From Pelagomonas calceolata (lineage: Eukaryota; Sar; Pelagophyceae; Pelagomonadales; Pelagomonadaceae), in contig CAKKNE010000002.1 of NCBI GenBank assembly GCA_918797485.1, forward strand, positions 6,076,474 to 6,140,473: a stretch of 64,000 nt of DNA, given 5' to 3'. Every line of letters begins with the position of its first letter. Position 1 is the stretch's first letter. The translations under genes were made by a program, and so were the position numbers. The notes beneath the pieces are model-generated. The model saw nothing but the letters and a program-made list of their open reading frames with translations. It was not told the DNA's origin and made no database searches. Positions 27,861-37,632 of this stretch are shown here, piece after piece.

Positions 27861-30152
27861 ATGACGCGCTCGTTGATGCTCAGCGTCGTGTTAGCAGCCG
27901 CAGTAGCACTGCAGCCTGCGCGACTACGCAACGCGGCAACAACGACTCGCCTCCACGCCGCGAACATCCAGTACGGCGACACGGGCGGCGCCGCGTTGGT
28001 GCTCGACGACCTCTCGGTTCGAAGGGGCCCGGTCGAACTCGTCTCCGGCGCGACGTGGACGATCATGCCCGGCGAGCGCTGGGGCATCGTCGGCCCGAAC
28101 GGCGCCGGGAAGAGCACGCTGCTCGGCGCGATCCTCGGGATCCACGACATGACGACGGGCCACGTCGCGGTGAAGACCGATGCGGACGTCGGGTACTTAG
28201 AACAGACGGGCGTCGGCGGGAGCGACACGAGCGTGCGGACAGAAGTGATGTCGCGAATGGGGGCCCTGGCGGAAGCGCAGAAGGCCCTCACGGAGGCCAC
28301 GGAGCGCGTCGAGGGCGGCGACTACTCCGAGGAGGCCCTCGAGGCGCTCGGCGAGGCGCAAACACAGTTCGAGGAGAAGGGCGGCTACACGGCCGAGGAG
28401 ACCGTGTCCAAGGTGCTGGGCGGCCTCGGCTTCGACGTCAAGAAGGACCTGGACCGGCCGTGCTCCGACTTCAGCGGGGGGTGGCAGATGCGCATCGCGC
28501 TGGCGCGGCTCCTCCTCTCCGGCCCGGACGTTTTATTCTTGGACGAGCCGACGAACCACCTGGACAGCGCGGCGCGGGCGTGGCTCGCGACCTACCTCGC
28601 GAGCTACGAGGGCACGCTGGTGCTCGTGAGCCACGACACGGCCATGCTGAAACGCGCGTGCGACTCCATCGCCGAGATCACGGGCGACGCGCCCACCGCG
28701 GACAAGCCCGGCTCGGGCCGGCGCCTCGAGACCTACAAGTCCTGCAGCTTCGACCAGTGGCGCCAGCAGCGCGCCGAGCGCGCCCAGCGCTGGGTGTCTA
28801 CTTACGAGAGGCAGAAGGAGGAGGAGCGGGACCTGGAGGACTTCATCCGGCGCTTCGGCGCGAAGGCGTCCAAGGCGACCCAGGCCAAGGACCGCGAGCA
28901 GAAGCTCAAGCGCCTGCGGGAGGAGATGGTCGACCGGCCGCCGCGCGACGTCATCGACCTCGCGGCGACGCTCGCCGACGAGGTCGAAGCCTTGAAGCGG
29001 GCGCAGCGCGACGGCGCCCCCGAGGAGAACCTGGGCGACACGGTCGCGTCGCCGCTCTTGAAGGTGCGCGGCGGGCCGGTGCTGCGGCTGCCGTCGCCGC
29101 CGCCGTGCGGCGCGCGGCCCGTCGCCCTGGCGGGCGCGGACGTGGGGTGGCCGAACGAGGGCGAGACGCTCGCGCGGCGCGCGCGGCGCAGCGACGACGA
29201 ATTGGACCTGGAGGAGATCGAGGACGCGACGGTCATCGTAAAGAACGTCGACCTGACCATCGAGCGGGAGATGCGCCTCGTGGTCCGCGGCGCGAACGGC
29301 GCGGGCAAGTCGACGCTCATCAAGGCCCTCGCGGGGGCCATGCCGCTCGTCGGCGGCGAGCGCATCGAGGACGACCGACTCGCGTTGGGCTACTTCCGCC
29401 AGGACCTCTCGCAGGAGCTGCCCCAGGACAAGACGGCCCTCGAGGTCGCCGTGGAGACGGCGCGGCGCGACGGCGACGACATGACGAGCGAGCAGCGCGT
29501 CCGGGAGGTCCTCGGCGCGCTGGGCCTCAAGGGCGAGATGGCGCTGCGCCTCGTCGGCTCGCTCTCGGGCGGCGAGAAGGCGCGCGTCGCGCTGGCCTGC
29601 TTCGTCCTGACGCCGCAGAACGTCCTGATCCTCGACGAGCCGTCGAACCACCTGGACGTGGACACGGTCGCGGCGCTCGCGGGCGGCCTCAACGCGTTCG
29701 AGGGCGCGATCGTCGTCATCTCCCACGACCGCGCCTTCGTCGAGGAGCTGCGGCCGACGCACGTCCTGACGGTCGCGGACGGCGCCGCGACGCTCGAGAA
29801 GCGCGAGCTCGTCGACGCGGATTGGGACGTGTCCTCCATCGACGAGCGGGGCGCGATCATCGAGGAGGCGACGGCGGAGCCCGCGGTCGCGGCGCCGGTC
29901 GTCGTCGTCGAGGAGGACGCGGCGACGCGGAAGAAGCGGCACAACGCGCCGCGGCGCATGGCGAAGCTCGAGGACCTGATCGCGGAGGCCGACGCCGCGA
30001 TCGCGGCCGTCGACGACGACATGGTCGCGGCGGGCGCCGACGTCGGGAAGGCCGTCGACCTGCAGAAGCGGCGCGACGCGCTCCAGGCGGACCTGGATGG
30101 GCTGTGGGCCGAGTACGACGAGCTGGACGCGCTGCTCGCCGTGGCGGCGTGA
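27861..30152 (+). CDS. ABC-F family ATPase, plastid-type
   Basis: 763 aa from ATG 27861. A hydrophobic N-terminus (LMLSVVLAAAVALQP) and Arg/Thr-rich region suggest plastid import. The protein carries two ABC cassettes and no membrane domain, as in ABC-F/translation-associated ATPases. Cassette 1: GPNGAGKSTLL (Walker A), SGGWQMRIALARLL (signature), LFLDEPTNHLD (Walker B). The linker contains RFGAKASKATQAKDREQKLK, the conserved ABC-F 'R..A.KA.Q...R.K' stretch. Cassette 2: GANGAGKSTLI, LSGGEKARVALA, LILDEPSNHLD. The C-terminal ~70 residues form a coiled-coil-like helix pair, as in Uup/EttA relatives. It probably acts on stalled or initiating plastid ribosomes (family inference). Confidence 0.93.
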   Translation: MTRSLMLSVVLAAAVALQPARLRNAATTTRLHAANIQYGDTGGAALVLDDLSVRRGPVELVSGATWTIMPGERWGIVGPNGAGKSTLLGAILGIHDMTTGHVAVKTDADVGYLEQTGVGGSDTSVRTEVMSRMGALAEAQKALTEATERVEGGDYSEEALEALGEAQTQFEEKGGYTAEETVSKVLGGLGFDVKKDLDRPCSDFSGGWQMRIALARLLLSGPDVLFLDEPTNHLDSAARAWLATYLASYEGTLVLVSHDTAMLKRACDSIAEITGDAPTADKPGSGRRLETYKSCSFDQWRQQRAERAQRWVSTYERQKEEERDLEDFIRRFGAKASKATQAKDREQKLKRLREEMVDRPPRDVIDLAATLADEVEALKRAQRDGAPEENLGDTVASPLLKVRGGPVLRLPSPPPCGARPVALAGADVGWPNEGETLARRARRSDDELDLEEIEDATVIVKNVDLTIEREMRLVVRGANGAGKSTLIKALAGAMPLVGGERIEDDRLALGYFRQDLSQELPQDKTALEVAVETARRDGDDMTSEQRVREVLGALGLKGEMALRLVGSLSGGEKARVALACFVLTPQNVLILDEPSNHLDVDTVAALAGGLNAFEGAIVVISHDRAFVEELRPTHVLTVADGAATLEKRELVDADWDVSSIDERGAIIEEATAEPAVAAPVVVVEEDAATRKKRHNAPRRMAKLEDLIAEADAAIAAVDDDMVAAGADVGKAVDLQKRRDALQADLDGLWAEYDELDALLAVAA

Positions 30153-30255
30153 GTAAGTTGGATCTGTGAATATACTCATGTTACGGTGCTAGAACTAGTG
30201 GGCGGAGCCCCTGGGGGGAAACACCGCGCGCCGATCTGGAACAGAAAAAAATAAT

Positions 30256-30277
30256 GCTAGTGAAGTGAGACACTAGC
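30256..30277 (-). promoter_or_regulatory. Upstream palindrome copy 9 (diverged)
   Basis: GCTAGTGAAGTGAGACACTAGC; on the minus strand GCTAGTGTCTCACTTCACTAGC-like, so the TGTCT half is kept. 194 bp upstream of the helicase ATG at 30471, within the 318-bp spacer after the ABC-F gene. Confidence 0.5.
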
Positions 30278-30470
30278 TCGAGGGTCGGTCGTGGGACCGA
30301 GCGTCCTGCGCCGCGCACTGCTCTATCTCACCACAGAACGGTCTGAACGACGCTCGTCGTCGTATACGGCAGAAGACAGCGTATACTTTCAAACGCGGCC
30401 GGCGGTGCCCTCAGCAAGAGCGTTCCTGCTTGAGAGCACAAAACCACTAAGCGCGCGCGGCAACCAAAAG

Positions 30471-33400
30471 ATGGGCACCACCGTCAGCAAACTCGAGCCG
30501 GACGACCTGTTACGCTTCATAGAGATTCAAAAGGGCTACGTCGACTCCGGCCGGGAGAAGATAGACTTCTCGCAACCAACGGGGAACGAAAGTGATGACG
30601 AAGAAGAGGAGGAAAAAGAGGAGGGCGGCGGCCAGCGCCGGACCGTCGAGGAGGACGTCCGGTTCGAGTCGTACAAGCCCTCAAAACTCAAGGTCGAGGG
30701 CATGCGCCCGCACCCGAGCGACGCGGTCGAGAACGGCACGCTCGCGACGGTCGCGCCGCCGGACGTGACGTATAAACTGAACATCGCCGAGGACATGCCA
30801 CACGTCGTGACCGAGGGCCGCCTCAGTGATTTACAATTAGAGTTCGTGACCTACGCCTGCCAGCGGCACGAGCAGCGCTTAGCTTCCGGCTCGCGCCGCG
30901 GCTTCTTCCTGGGCGACGGCGCGGGCATGGGCAAAGGGCGCCAGCTCGCGGGCCTGATCCTCGAGAACGTCCTCGCCGGCCGCCGGAAGCACATCTGGTG
31001 CACAACTAATATAGACCTGAAGGAGGACGCGACGAGAGACCTACGCGACGTCGGCTGCACCATCGCCAAGGATCTAGAAGCGGCGGCCGAGAGCGGGAGT
31101 AAGCGGCGCCGAGCCGCGGTCGACGACGACGCCGCGGTCATCGACGTCTTCGCCTTACCGACTTCTTCGACCGCGAAGATCGATCCGGAGCGAGAAGGTG
31201 TCTTAGTGCTGACGTACAGCGGTCTGAGCGCCTCCGGCGGCGCCGGCTCGCGCCTGCAGCAGGTTGTCGACTGGTGCGGCGAGGACTACGACGGCTGCCT
31301 CCTGTTCGACGAGTCGCATTGCGCGAAGAACCTCATCGCCGATCTGCCGGGCACCGAGACCGCCGCGGCCCGAGCCGTGGATACGATCCAGCGGCTCCTG
31401 CCGAACGCGCGCGTCGTGTACTGCTCAGCCACGGCGGCGTCTGAGCCGCGGCACTACGCCTACATGACGCGGCTCGGCCTCTGGGGCCCGGCGTCGCCGT
31501 TTCCCTCGGCCGACGCCGAGGAGGGCGAGTCCAACAAGATGGCTATCCAGAACTTCATCAAGACGTGTGAGTCGCGCGGGGTCGGGGCCATGGAGCTTTG
31601 CGCGCTGCACCTGAAGCGCGAAGGAGCCCTGCTGTGCCGCACGCTGTCCTACGCCGGGGCCGAGTTCAGCGTCGTCGAGGCCTCGTTGACGCCGGAGCAG
31701 ATCGAGACCTACGACGCGTCGGCGCAGCTCTGGCAGATGCTCTACACGCGCATGGAACGGAAGCTCGCGAAGATGGAACTGTGGGTCAACGAGGCCCTGG
31801 ACCCGCGCGACATGGAGAACCGCAAGGAGGAGTTCAAGGACGCGAGACAGAACTACCGCTCGCAGCTCTGGAGCGGCCACCTGCGGTTCTTCCGGTCGCT
31901 GATCACCGCGATGAAGGTGCCGAAGCTCGTGGAACTCGCGAAGACGGCCCTGGCGGAGGACAAGTGTGTCGTTATTGGACTTCAGAGCACGGGCGAGGCG
32001 CACGCGAAACGGATCCGGGAGAAGCTCGAGGCCGCGGCCGCCGCCGAGGACATTCAAGAGGACATGCTCTCGGCGCCCCAGGAGACGCTCCGCTACGTCG
32101 TGAGGAAGGTCTGGGGCAACGAGCTCGCCGAGGTCGAGCGGCTCAAGGCCGTGGCCGAGCGGGCCGCAGCGCGCGTCGAAGCGCTAGCGAAGGAGGAAGC
32201 CGACGCCGCGGCCGAGAGGGCGGCGCGCCAACATGTCGACGACGGCCTGAGCGACAGCGACGAGGACATGGAGGACACCGCGGCGCTGCTGAAGAAGCCA
32301 CTCGGCAACAAGAACTCGTCGCCCTCGAAGCGGCGCTCGTCAGACGCCAAGCTCGACGTGTGGGGTTTCGACGACTCGCAGGAGGATTCGCAAGACGTCG
32401 CGGAGGCCGGCGAGGAGGAGGGCGAGGAGGGCGCGGCCGGCGCGGCCGGCGTCGGCTTCATGATGGACCTCGATGATGAGACTGAGTGGATAAAGGCGTT
32501 TTCGGACAAGATCGACGCACTCAAGCTGCCCGGCAACGCCTTAGACATGTTAATCGACGACCTCGGTGGCTTCAACAAGATCGCCGAGATGTCCGGGCGG
32601 TCAGAGCGGCTCGTGCGCAATTACAAGGGCGAGTTCTACACGCAGAAGCGATCCGAGGCGAACCAGGTCTCCATGCATGAGCAGAACCTTTTTGAAAGGG
32701 AAGAGTTCCAATCCGGCGAGAAGCTCGTCGCCATCATTAGCGACGCGGCGTCGTCCGGGATCTCGCTGCACGCGGAGCAGAACGCGCGCGTGAAGAACCG
32801 CCGCCGCCGCGTCCACATTACTCTAGAACTGCCCTGGTCGGCCGACAAAACGCTACAGCAGATGGGCCGGTCCCACCGCGCGAACCAGGCGTCGGCGCCC
32901 GAATACAAGCTATTAGTGTCGCCGCTGGGCGGCGAGCGCCGCTTCTGCGCGGCCGTCGTCAAGCGCTTGCAGTCATTGGGGGCTTTGACCCAAGGCGACC
33001 GCCGCGCGACGGGCGTCTCGAAGTCGTGGGCCTGCTTCGACGTGGATACGCGCCAAGGGACGGATGCGATCCTAGATTTGTACCACCATTCGAATTGGAT
33101 GGTCCGCGAGCTGGTCGGGCTCGAGAAAGCGAATCCGAACCGACCCCTCGTGGCGCCACCGAAGCTCCCCGCGGCTGAGTGCGAGGCGCTCGCACGCGTC
33201 GCCCTAGAGAGAGGCGGCGCCGACTTTCTGCGAGCGCCGAAGGGCTGGGACGATGAACTATACGGCGGCGGCGTCGACGCCGTCGCGGCGAAGATTCACA
33301 TGCTCCATGGCGCGCCGCTGTGGCTGTCGCTCGTGGGCATCGCCGTTGCGAGCTACGAGGGCGCGGGGTCGGCGCGCAAGGCTGTCGTGCCCAAGTTCCT

Positions 33401-34460
33401 CAACCGCATCCTCGGCCTGGAGGTGTCGCGCCAGCAAAAGCTATTTGATTACTTCGCTAGGACGCTCGAGCGTATGATACGAGCGGCGAAGCGCGACGGG
33501 AAATATGCGCAAGGCATCCAGACGGTCGACGGCCGCTCCGTCGAATTCGAGCGGCCGGCAAAAGCGCTACACGTGACTACGCCGAGTCCCTTCCCGATCG
33601 AGTGCCACACGGTCGTGGCCGACGTCGGCATGGACTTCGAGACTGCGCAGAAAATGCTCGAGGAGACGCGAAGCGCGGGCAAGGCCACCGCGATTGACAT
33701 CGACGGCGACGACGACGGCGGCGGCAGCACGGCTCTCGTTCCTAAGCGTGATAGCGACGGCGAGGGCTGGATTAGCACCGGCCGCGTGACGAACGTCTCT
33801 AATAACAACCAGGGCTTCGTCCCGCCCCCGGCGCGGCCCGGTCAGCGCTTCGGAGACCGCGACGGCTTCCGGCTCATCAAGGCGAAGTACGCCAAGGGTG
33901 ACGGCGACGGCATCTGCCTCATCATAGAATCCGGCGAGAGCTCGATGCGCGGGCTGAGCGTCAAGACGGACCGCTTCCAGGTCTACTTCCCGGGAGAATG
34001 CCAAGACCAGTACTATTGGTCGCAGCTGAAGAACAAGACGGAGGCGCTCGACGACTCGAGGGCGAAGCGGCTGTGGGATGCTGGCTTCCGGAACCGCTCC
34101 AAGGATCAGAAGAGTTATCTATTGACCGGCCCGGTATTGCACGTCGTGCCGCAATTAGTCCAGGCGCAGTGTAGGTGCATGGTCAAGAATCCGGTGCGCG
34201 TCGAGGTCGCGCGGGCCGACGAGAAGGACGAGGAGGGCAAGCGCAGCGGCGCTACTCTCCTAGGCGTATTGCTGGATGACGAATACGCGGATGAAATCGT
34301 GCGACATATCGAGGAGAAAGCCAACCAGGACGACGAGGAGCGCGCCAACGCCCTGATCGACGAGATCAACGCCCGCGACCGCGACAAGGAACAACGGCAG
34401 GCGCACGCGAAGAGCGTCGCCGGGAAGGAGCGCGCCAAGAAGCGAGCCAAGAAGGCCTGA
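30471..34460 (+). CDS. SBNO: Strawberry-notch (SBNO)-type helicase-like protein, copy 1
   Basis: 1,329 aa, single exon from ATG 30471; MGTTVSK makes N-myristoylation conceivable. An acidic N-terminus is followed by the SNO superfamily-2 helicase core. FFLGDGAGMGKGRQLAG is Walker A (~residues 144-160), LLFDESHCAKN is the DExH box, VVYCSATAAS is motif III, and LQQMGRSHRANQ is motif VI. An acidic linker (EEGEEGAAGAAG) separates the two RecA lobes, and a coiled Lys/Arg-rich tail ends the protein (KERAKKRAKKA). SBNO proteins act as nuclear transcriptional coregulators in animals and as chromatin factors in plants. A second, intron-containing paralogue lies at 44936-49078. Confidence 0.93.
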   Translation: MGTTVSKLEPDDLLRFIEIQKGYVDSGREKIDFSQPTGNESDDEEEEEKEEGGGQRRTVEEDVRFESYKPSKLKVEGMRPHPSDAVENGTLATVAPPDVTYKLNIAEDMPHVVTEGRLSDLQLEFVTYACQRHEQRLASGSRRGFFLGDGAGMGKGRQLAGLILENVLAGRRKHIWCTTNIDLKEDATRDLRDVGCTIAKDLEAAAESGSKRRRAAVDDDAAVIDVFALPTSSTAKIDPEREGVLVLTYSGLSASGGAGSRLQQVVDWCGEDYDGCLLFDESHCAKNLIADLPGTETAAARAVDTIQRLLPNARVVYCSATAASEPRHYAYMTRLGLWGPASPFPSADAEEGESNKMAIQNFIKTCESRGVGAMELCALHLKREGALLCRTLSYAGAEFSVVEASLTPEQIETYDASAQLWQMLYTRMERKLAKMELWVNEALDPRDMENRKEEFKDARQNYRSQLWSGHLRFFRSLITAMKVPKLVELAKTALAEDKCVVIGLQSTGEAHAKRIREKLEAAAAAEDIQEDMLSAPQETLRYVVRKVWGNELAEVERLKAVAERAAARVEALAKEEADAAAERAARQHVDDGLSDSDEDMEDTAALLKKPLGNKNSSPSKRRSSDAKLDVWGFDDSQEDSQDVAEAGEEEGEEGAAGAAGVGFMMDLDDETEWIKAFSDKIDALKLPGNALDMLIDDLGGFNKIAEMSGRSERLVRNYKGEFYTQKRSEANQVSMHEQNLFEREEFQSGEKLVAIISDAASSGISLHAEQNARVKNRRRRVHITLELPWSADKTLQQMGRSHRANQASAPEYKLLVSPLGGERRFCAAVVKRLQSLGALTQGDRRATGVSKSWACFDVDTRQGTDAILDLYHHSNWMVRELVGLEKANPNRPLVAPPKLPAAECEALARVALERGGADFLRAPKGWDDELYGGGVDAVAAKIHMLHGAPLWLSLVGIAVASYEGAGSARKAVVPKFLNRILGLEVSRQQKLFDYFARTLERMIRAAKRDGKYAQGIQTVDGRSVEFERPAKALHVTTPSPFPIECHTVVADVGMDFETAQKMLEETRSAGKATAIDIDGDDDGGGSTALVPKRDSDGEGWISTGRVTNVSNNNQGFVPPPARPGQRFGDRDGFRLIKAKYAKGDGDGICLIIESGESSMRGLSVKTDRFQVYFPGECQDQYYWSQLKNKTEALDDSRAKRLWDAGFRNRSKDQKSYLLTGPVLHVVPQLVQAQCRCMVKNPVRVEVARADEKDEEGKRSGATLLGVLLDDEYADEIVRHIEEKANQDDEERANALIDEINARDRDKEQRQAHAKSVAGKERAKKRAKKA

Positions 34461-34610
34461 AGTGGGTGTGCGCCCGAGCCGCTATGGCGCGGGTGAAGTG
34501 TAAAATCATGATTCATAACACCGACCCATTCATCGCCAAAGGAGGAGACACTTCCGGCGCTGGCGACGACGACGACGGCTCCCACGTTATATATATAGCA
34601 AAAACACAGA

Positions 34611-36251
34611 TTACGTAGCCGAAGACCCCTCCTCGCCGACGACCTCGACCGGCCCCGCCACCCCGATCCGAACTCCCGCCGAGGACTCCGCGGCCGCGGC
34701 CGGCGCGCTCTCGGCGTCCTCCAGCTCCTTGCCCGGGGACCGCAGCGCGCGCTCGATGATGCGGTTCTCCTCCTGCAGGTCGAGGATGATGTTCTCCGAG
34801 TAGCGCCGCAGCGGCAGCAGCTCGGGCCGCCGCACGCCCCCGAGTCCGAAGGGCTCCTCGATGTTGTGGCCGATGACCTCGATGCCGAAGAGGAACCACG
34901 AGATCACCGTCGTCGACAGCACCGTGCCCGGCACGGAGTCCATGATGCCGACGAGCGCCAGGGGCAGCATGAGCGTGAACATGGACACGACGCGCGAGCT
35001 GTGCCGCGAGTAGGAGATGGGCACCGGCGTGCCCGCGATGGCCTCGGAGCGCGCGATGACCTCCGTCAGCTTCGTCACCTGCTCGTTGCACGAGTACCAG
35101 AGGTAGCTCCCGCCCGGCGACGGGTCCGTCCGCAGGTCGGCGAGCAGCACGCTCATCGACAGCGTCAGCGCCAGCGGCAGGTTGTCCGCCGTCGAGAGCT
35201 CGTTGACCTCGGACGTCTCGAGGTACGGCTCGAACTCGTCCATGTCGCGCTGGCCCCGCAGGTGCTGCCGCAGCGCGACGGGGTAGGCCTGCATGAGCCG
35301 CAGCAGCGCCTCGTAGCGGCTCGGCTTGCAGTTCGCCGCCGCGAGCCGGCCCAGGTTCCGCACCGAGTTAGCGACGTCGGCCCAGAGCTGGCGCCCCGCC
35401 CAGAAGCGGTCGTACGACTGCGACGTCCGGAAGGCGAGCAGCACGCCAAGCACCGTGCCGCTCAGCGAGTGCAGCGCGATGGGGATGGGCTTCACGTGCT
35501 TGAGCCCCAGCGTCGTGAAGAGCGGCCGGAACAGCGCAGCGCCCGCCACGAAGCACCCCCGCAGCAGGGGGAAGCGCGCCAGCACCGCGTTCGCCGCCAG
35601 GGCGCTCGACAGCTGCCGCGACGCCGCGCGCGGGCCGAGCGCCGCGTGCGGGCTGTGCGCCCACGCGACGACCCAGGCGAACAGCGCCGTGGCGACGAGG
35701 CGGCCGCGCATCGCCGCGAAGGTCCGCGACCCGAAGCTCAGCAGCAGGTTCTGGAACCACGTCTCCGGCTCGTAGCCCTGCGGCTTCGACAGCGACCGCC
35801 CGCTGTAGGCCCAGTTCGTCAGGCCCTCGAGGTACGAGTCGCACGCGTTCTGGCCCGCGCCGACGTCGCAGTCCTCGGCCTCCTCGTCGACGGCCTCTTC
35901 CTCCTCGGGCTCCGGCAGGCTCTCGAGGTAGTCGTCCACGTCGAAGTACTCGTCGAGCTCGCCGTCGCCCCCCAGCTTCGACGCGAGGACGGCCGCCTCC
36001 TCCTGCAGCGCGGCGTCCACGCCCAGCTCGCGCATCGGCTCCTTCTCCTCAATCGTGGCGCTCCGGCGCCGCGTGGCCCGCCGCGCAGGCGCGCGGTCGT
36101 CGGACCGCGCGAGCAGCCGCGTGCCCCGCCGCGCGTTTTGAACGGAGCCGCGCCGCGCGAGGGGTCGCCGCCGTCGCGGGCGCAGCGCCGGCGGCACGCG
36201 CAGCGCGGTGGTCGTCAGGCAGAGGAGGGCCAGCCCTATCGGCGGTTTCAT
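34611..36251 (-). CDS. Bestrophin-like anion channel, plastid-targeted type
   Basis: 546 aa from ATG 36251 (MKPPIGLALLCLTTTAL, a signal-like start). A long acidic linker (residues ~75-145, including PEPEEEEAVDEEAED) precedes the bestrophin fold. Diagnostic blocks: LLAFRTSQSYDRFWAGRQLW (bestrophin 'R..YDRWWEGR' region), TPVPISYSRHSSRVVSMFTL, and GIEVIGHNIEEPFG (the Ca/anion gating 'IEDPFG'-like region). In plants and algae such proteins are thylakoid or envelope Cl-/bicarbonate channels (VCCN, BST). An Ala/Glu-rich C-terminal tail follows. It is transcribed toward the helicase gene, with 150 bp between the stops. Confidence 0.88.
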   Translation of the reverse strand: MKPPIGLALLCLTTTALRVPPALRPRRRRPLARRGSVQNARRGTRLLARSDDRAPARRATRRRSATIEEKEPMRELGVDAALQEEAAVLASKLGGDGELDEYFDVDDYLESLPEPEEEEAVDEEAEDCDVGAGQNACDSYLEGLTNWAYSGRSLSKPQGYEPETWFQNLLLSFGSRTFAAMRGRLVATALFAWVVAWAHSPHAALGPRAASRQLSSALAANAVLARFPLLRGCFVAGAALFRPLFTTLGLKHVKPIPIALHSLSGTVLGVLLAFRTSQSYDRFWAGRQLWADVANSVRNLGRLAAANCKPSRYEALLRLMQAYPVALRQHLRGQRDMDEFEPYLETSEVNELSTADNLPLALTLSMSVLLADLRTDPSPGGSYLWYSCNEQVTKLTEVIARSEAIAGTPVPISYSRHSSRVVSMFTLMLPLALVGIMDSVPGTVLSTTVISWFLFGIEVIGHNIEEPFGLGGVRRPELLPLRRYSENIILDLQEENRIIERALRSPGKELEDAESAPAAAAESSAGVRIGVAGPVEVVGEEGSSAT

Positions 36252-36446
36252 GGTCGTCGCGGCAGTAGTGGCAGTGCTCTGATGTGTCACTGAGTACTGA
36301 TGAAAAGCTCCGTGTCACGCCGTCGAAAGCACGCAGAAGTTTCAGCCTCGCTGGGCTTTGTGTGATTGCACAATATGCAGCCTTGGGAGCCGTTCGTAGG
36401 CGCTGCACGAGCCTTGACACGCGCACTCCCATGCATGAGTCTGCTT

Positions 36447-36470
36447 GCTAGTGTCTTACAAGCCGCTAGC
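36447..36470 (+). promoter_or_regulatory. Upstream palindrome copy 10
   Basis: GCTAG, TGTCTTACAAGCC, GCTAGC; 196 bp upstream of the bestrophin ATG at 36251. Confidence 0.63.
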
Positions 36471-37632
36471 GAAATTTTTTTAGGTGGAGACTCCTCTGCA
36501 GACGACCGTTCGGAGCAGGACAAAGAACGGCCTCGGCTTCCGAGGCTTCGAATCGCGGGAGCTGTGCCCAAGCTCAGGACACACAGCGAGACTGAGCCCA
36601 AAAGAGCGGCTGCAATCCGCCCCTTGCGCAAAAGAGTGGCGCAGCGCGACTGCTTTCAGGGTGCAACTGACTTTTCTGAACGCGTTCTGCAGCGAGCGCG
36701 CGCTCAAAAGCAAGGGTGCAGCAGTAGAGCTAGCACTGCCTGCAGCAGCGCGCGCGAAGGAGCGCTAGCGACGCAACAAAAAACCGCACCCAGCAGCGTC
36801 TAAAAAAAGCGAGAGACCGCGCGCTGCTTAGTCAAGCTCCCGGGGCGTTACGACAAAGACGTCGACCCCGGCAGAAGTATCGCAAGAGGACCTGCCGTCA
36901 ATAAGGCCGGCGAAGCGACGCCAGTTCGCGAGCTGGTAAACAACCGGCGCACACGCAGGTCCGCGACCGCGTCCCGTGCCGCGACTCCCGCGCGCGCCGA
37001 AGATGTATAACACACCTGTCCCGAAGAGATTCACCCCTGCACAAGGGGCTCGCTGCCGGCGACAACCCTCTAAGAAGTACTGAGGTCCCCGGAGCGCCGC
37101 GCGCGCGCGCCCGCCTGTCGCGGCGCGCCTCATCCATTCGTCCGCAGGCGCGCGGCGGCCTCCGCTACGAGAGAAGTGCACCCCCGCGTCGCAAAAACCT
37201 CCACTCGCGCGCGCCTATGACGAAAACAGATCTCTGACACCTCTTGTTTGAGAGCTCCGGTTCGCTGAACGTACACCTTTCTTTCCATGCTAATGCCGAG
37301 GCTCGATTGCGTCGTCGAGGCACGCTCGATCGACCGCCGAGGTCGTTCGTTGACCTATCGTACTCACAGGTGCCGCGCAGCTCCGGCGGCATCCACCAAA
37401 ATAACTTAACAACAGTCGCGCCCCGCGCGGGAATCAAACGCGCGGAGAACACAAACGCGAAACGTCCGGAGGATTACGAAACATAGATGACGAGTCTGAC
37501 GCGGACCCCATCCATTCATTCGGGGGAAGCGACTTATGTGATGCACGATACGAGGCATTTGTATGACGGGCGAACGACACGCGCACCACGCCTGATCGAG
37601 GCTAGGCGTCCGGGACCACGCGACGCGCAGGC
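36471..37632. other. 1.16-kb intergenic stretch, no gene recognised
   Basis: Short ORFs on both strands have no protein-like pattern. No rRNA, snRNA or full tRNA was recognised by eye. Base composition is near the local average in 36480-37180 and less GC-rich at 37180-37560. Confidence 0.5.

Noticed and set aside
28055-30179. Long second-frame (704 aa) and antisense (548 aa) ORFs over the ABC-F gene
   Set aside because: Arg/Gly/Ala-biased shadows; the ABC-F frame has both complete ATPase cassettes.
37244-37486. 80-aa plus-strand ORF in the intergenic region
   Set aside because: No domain, no coding-like composition, starts and stops near random expectation.
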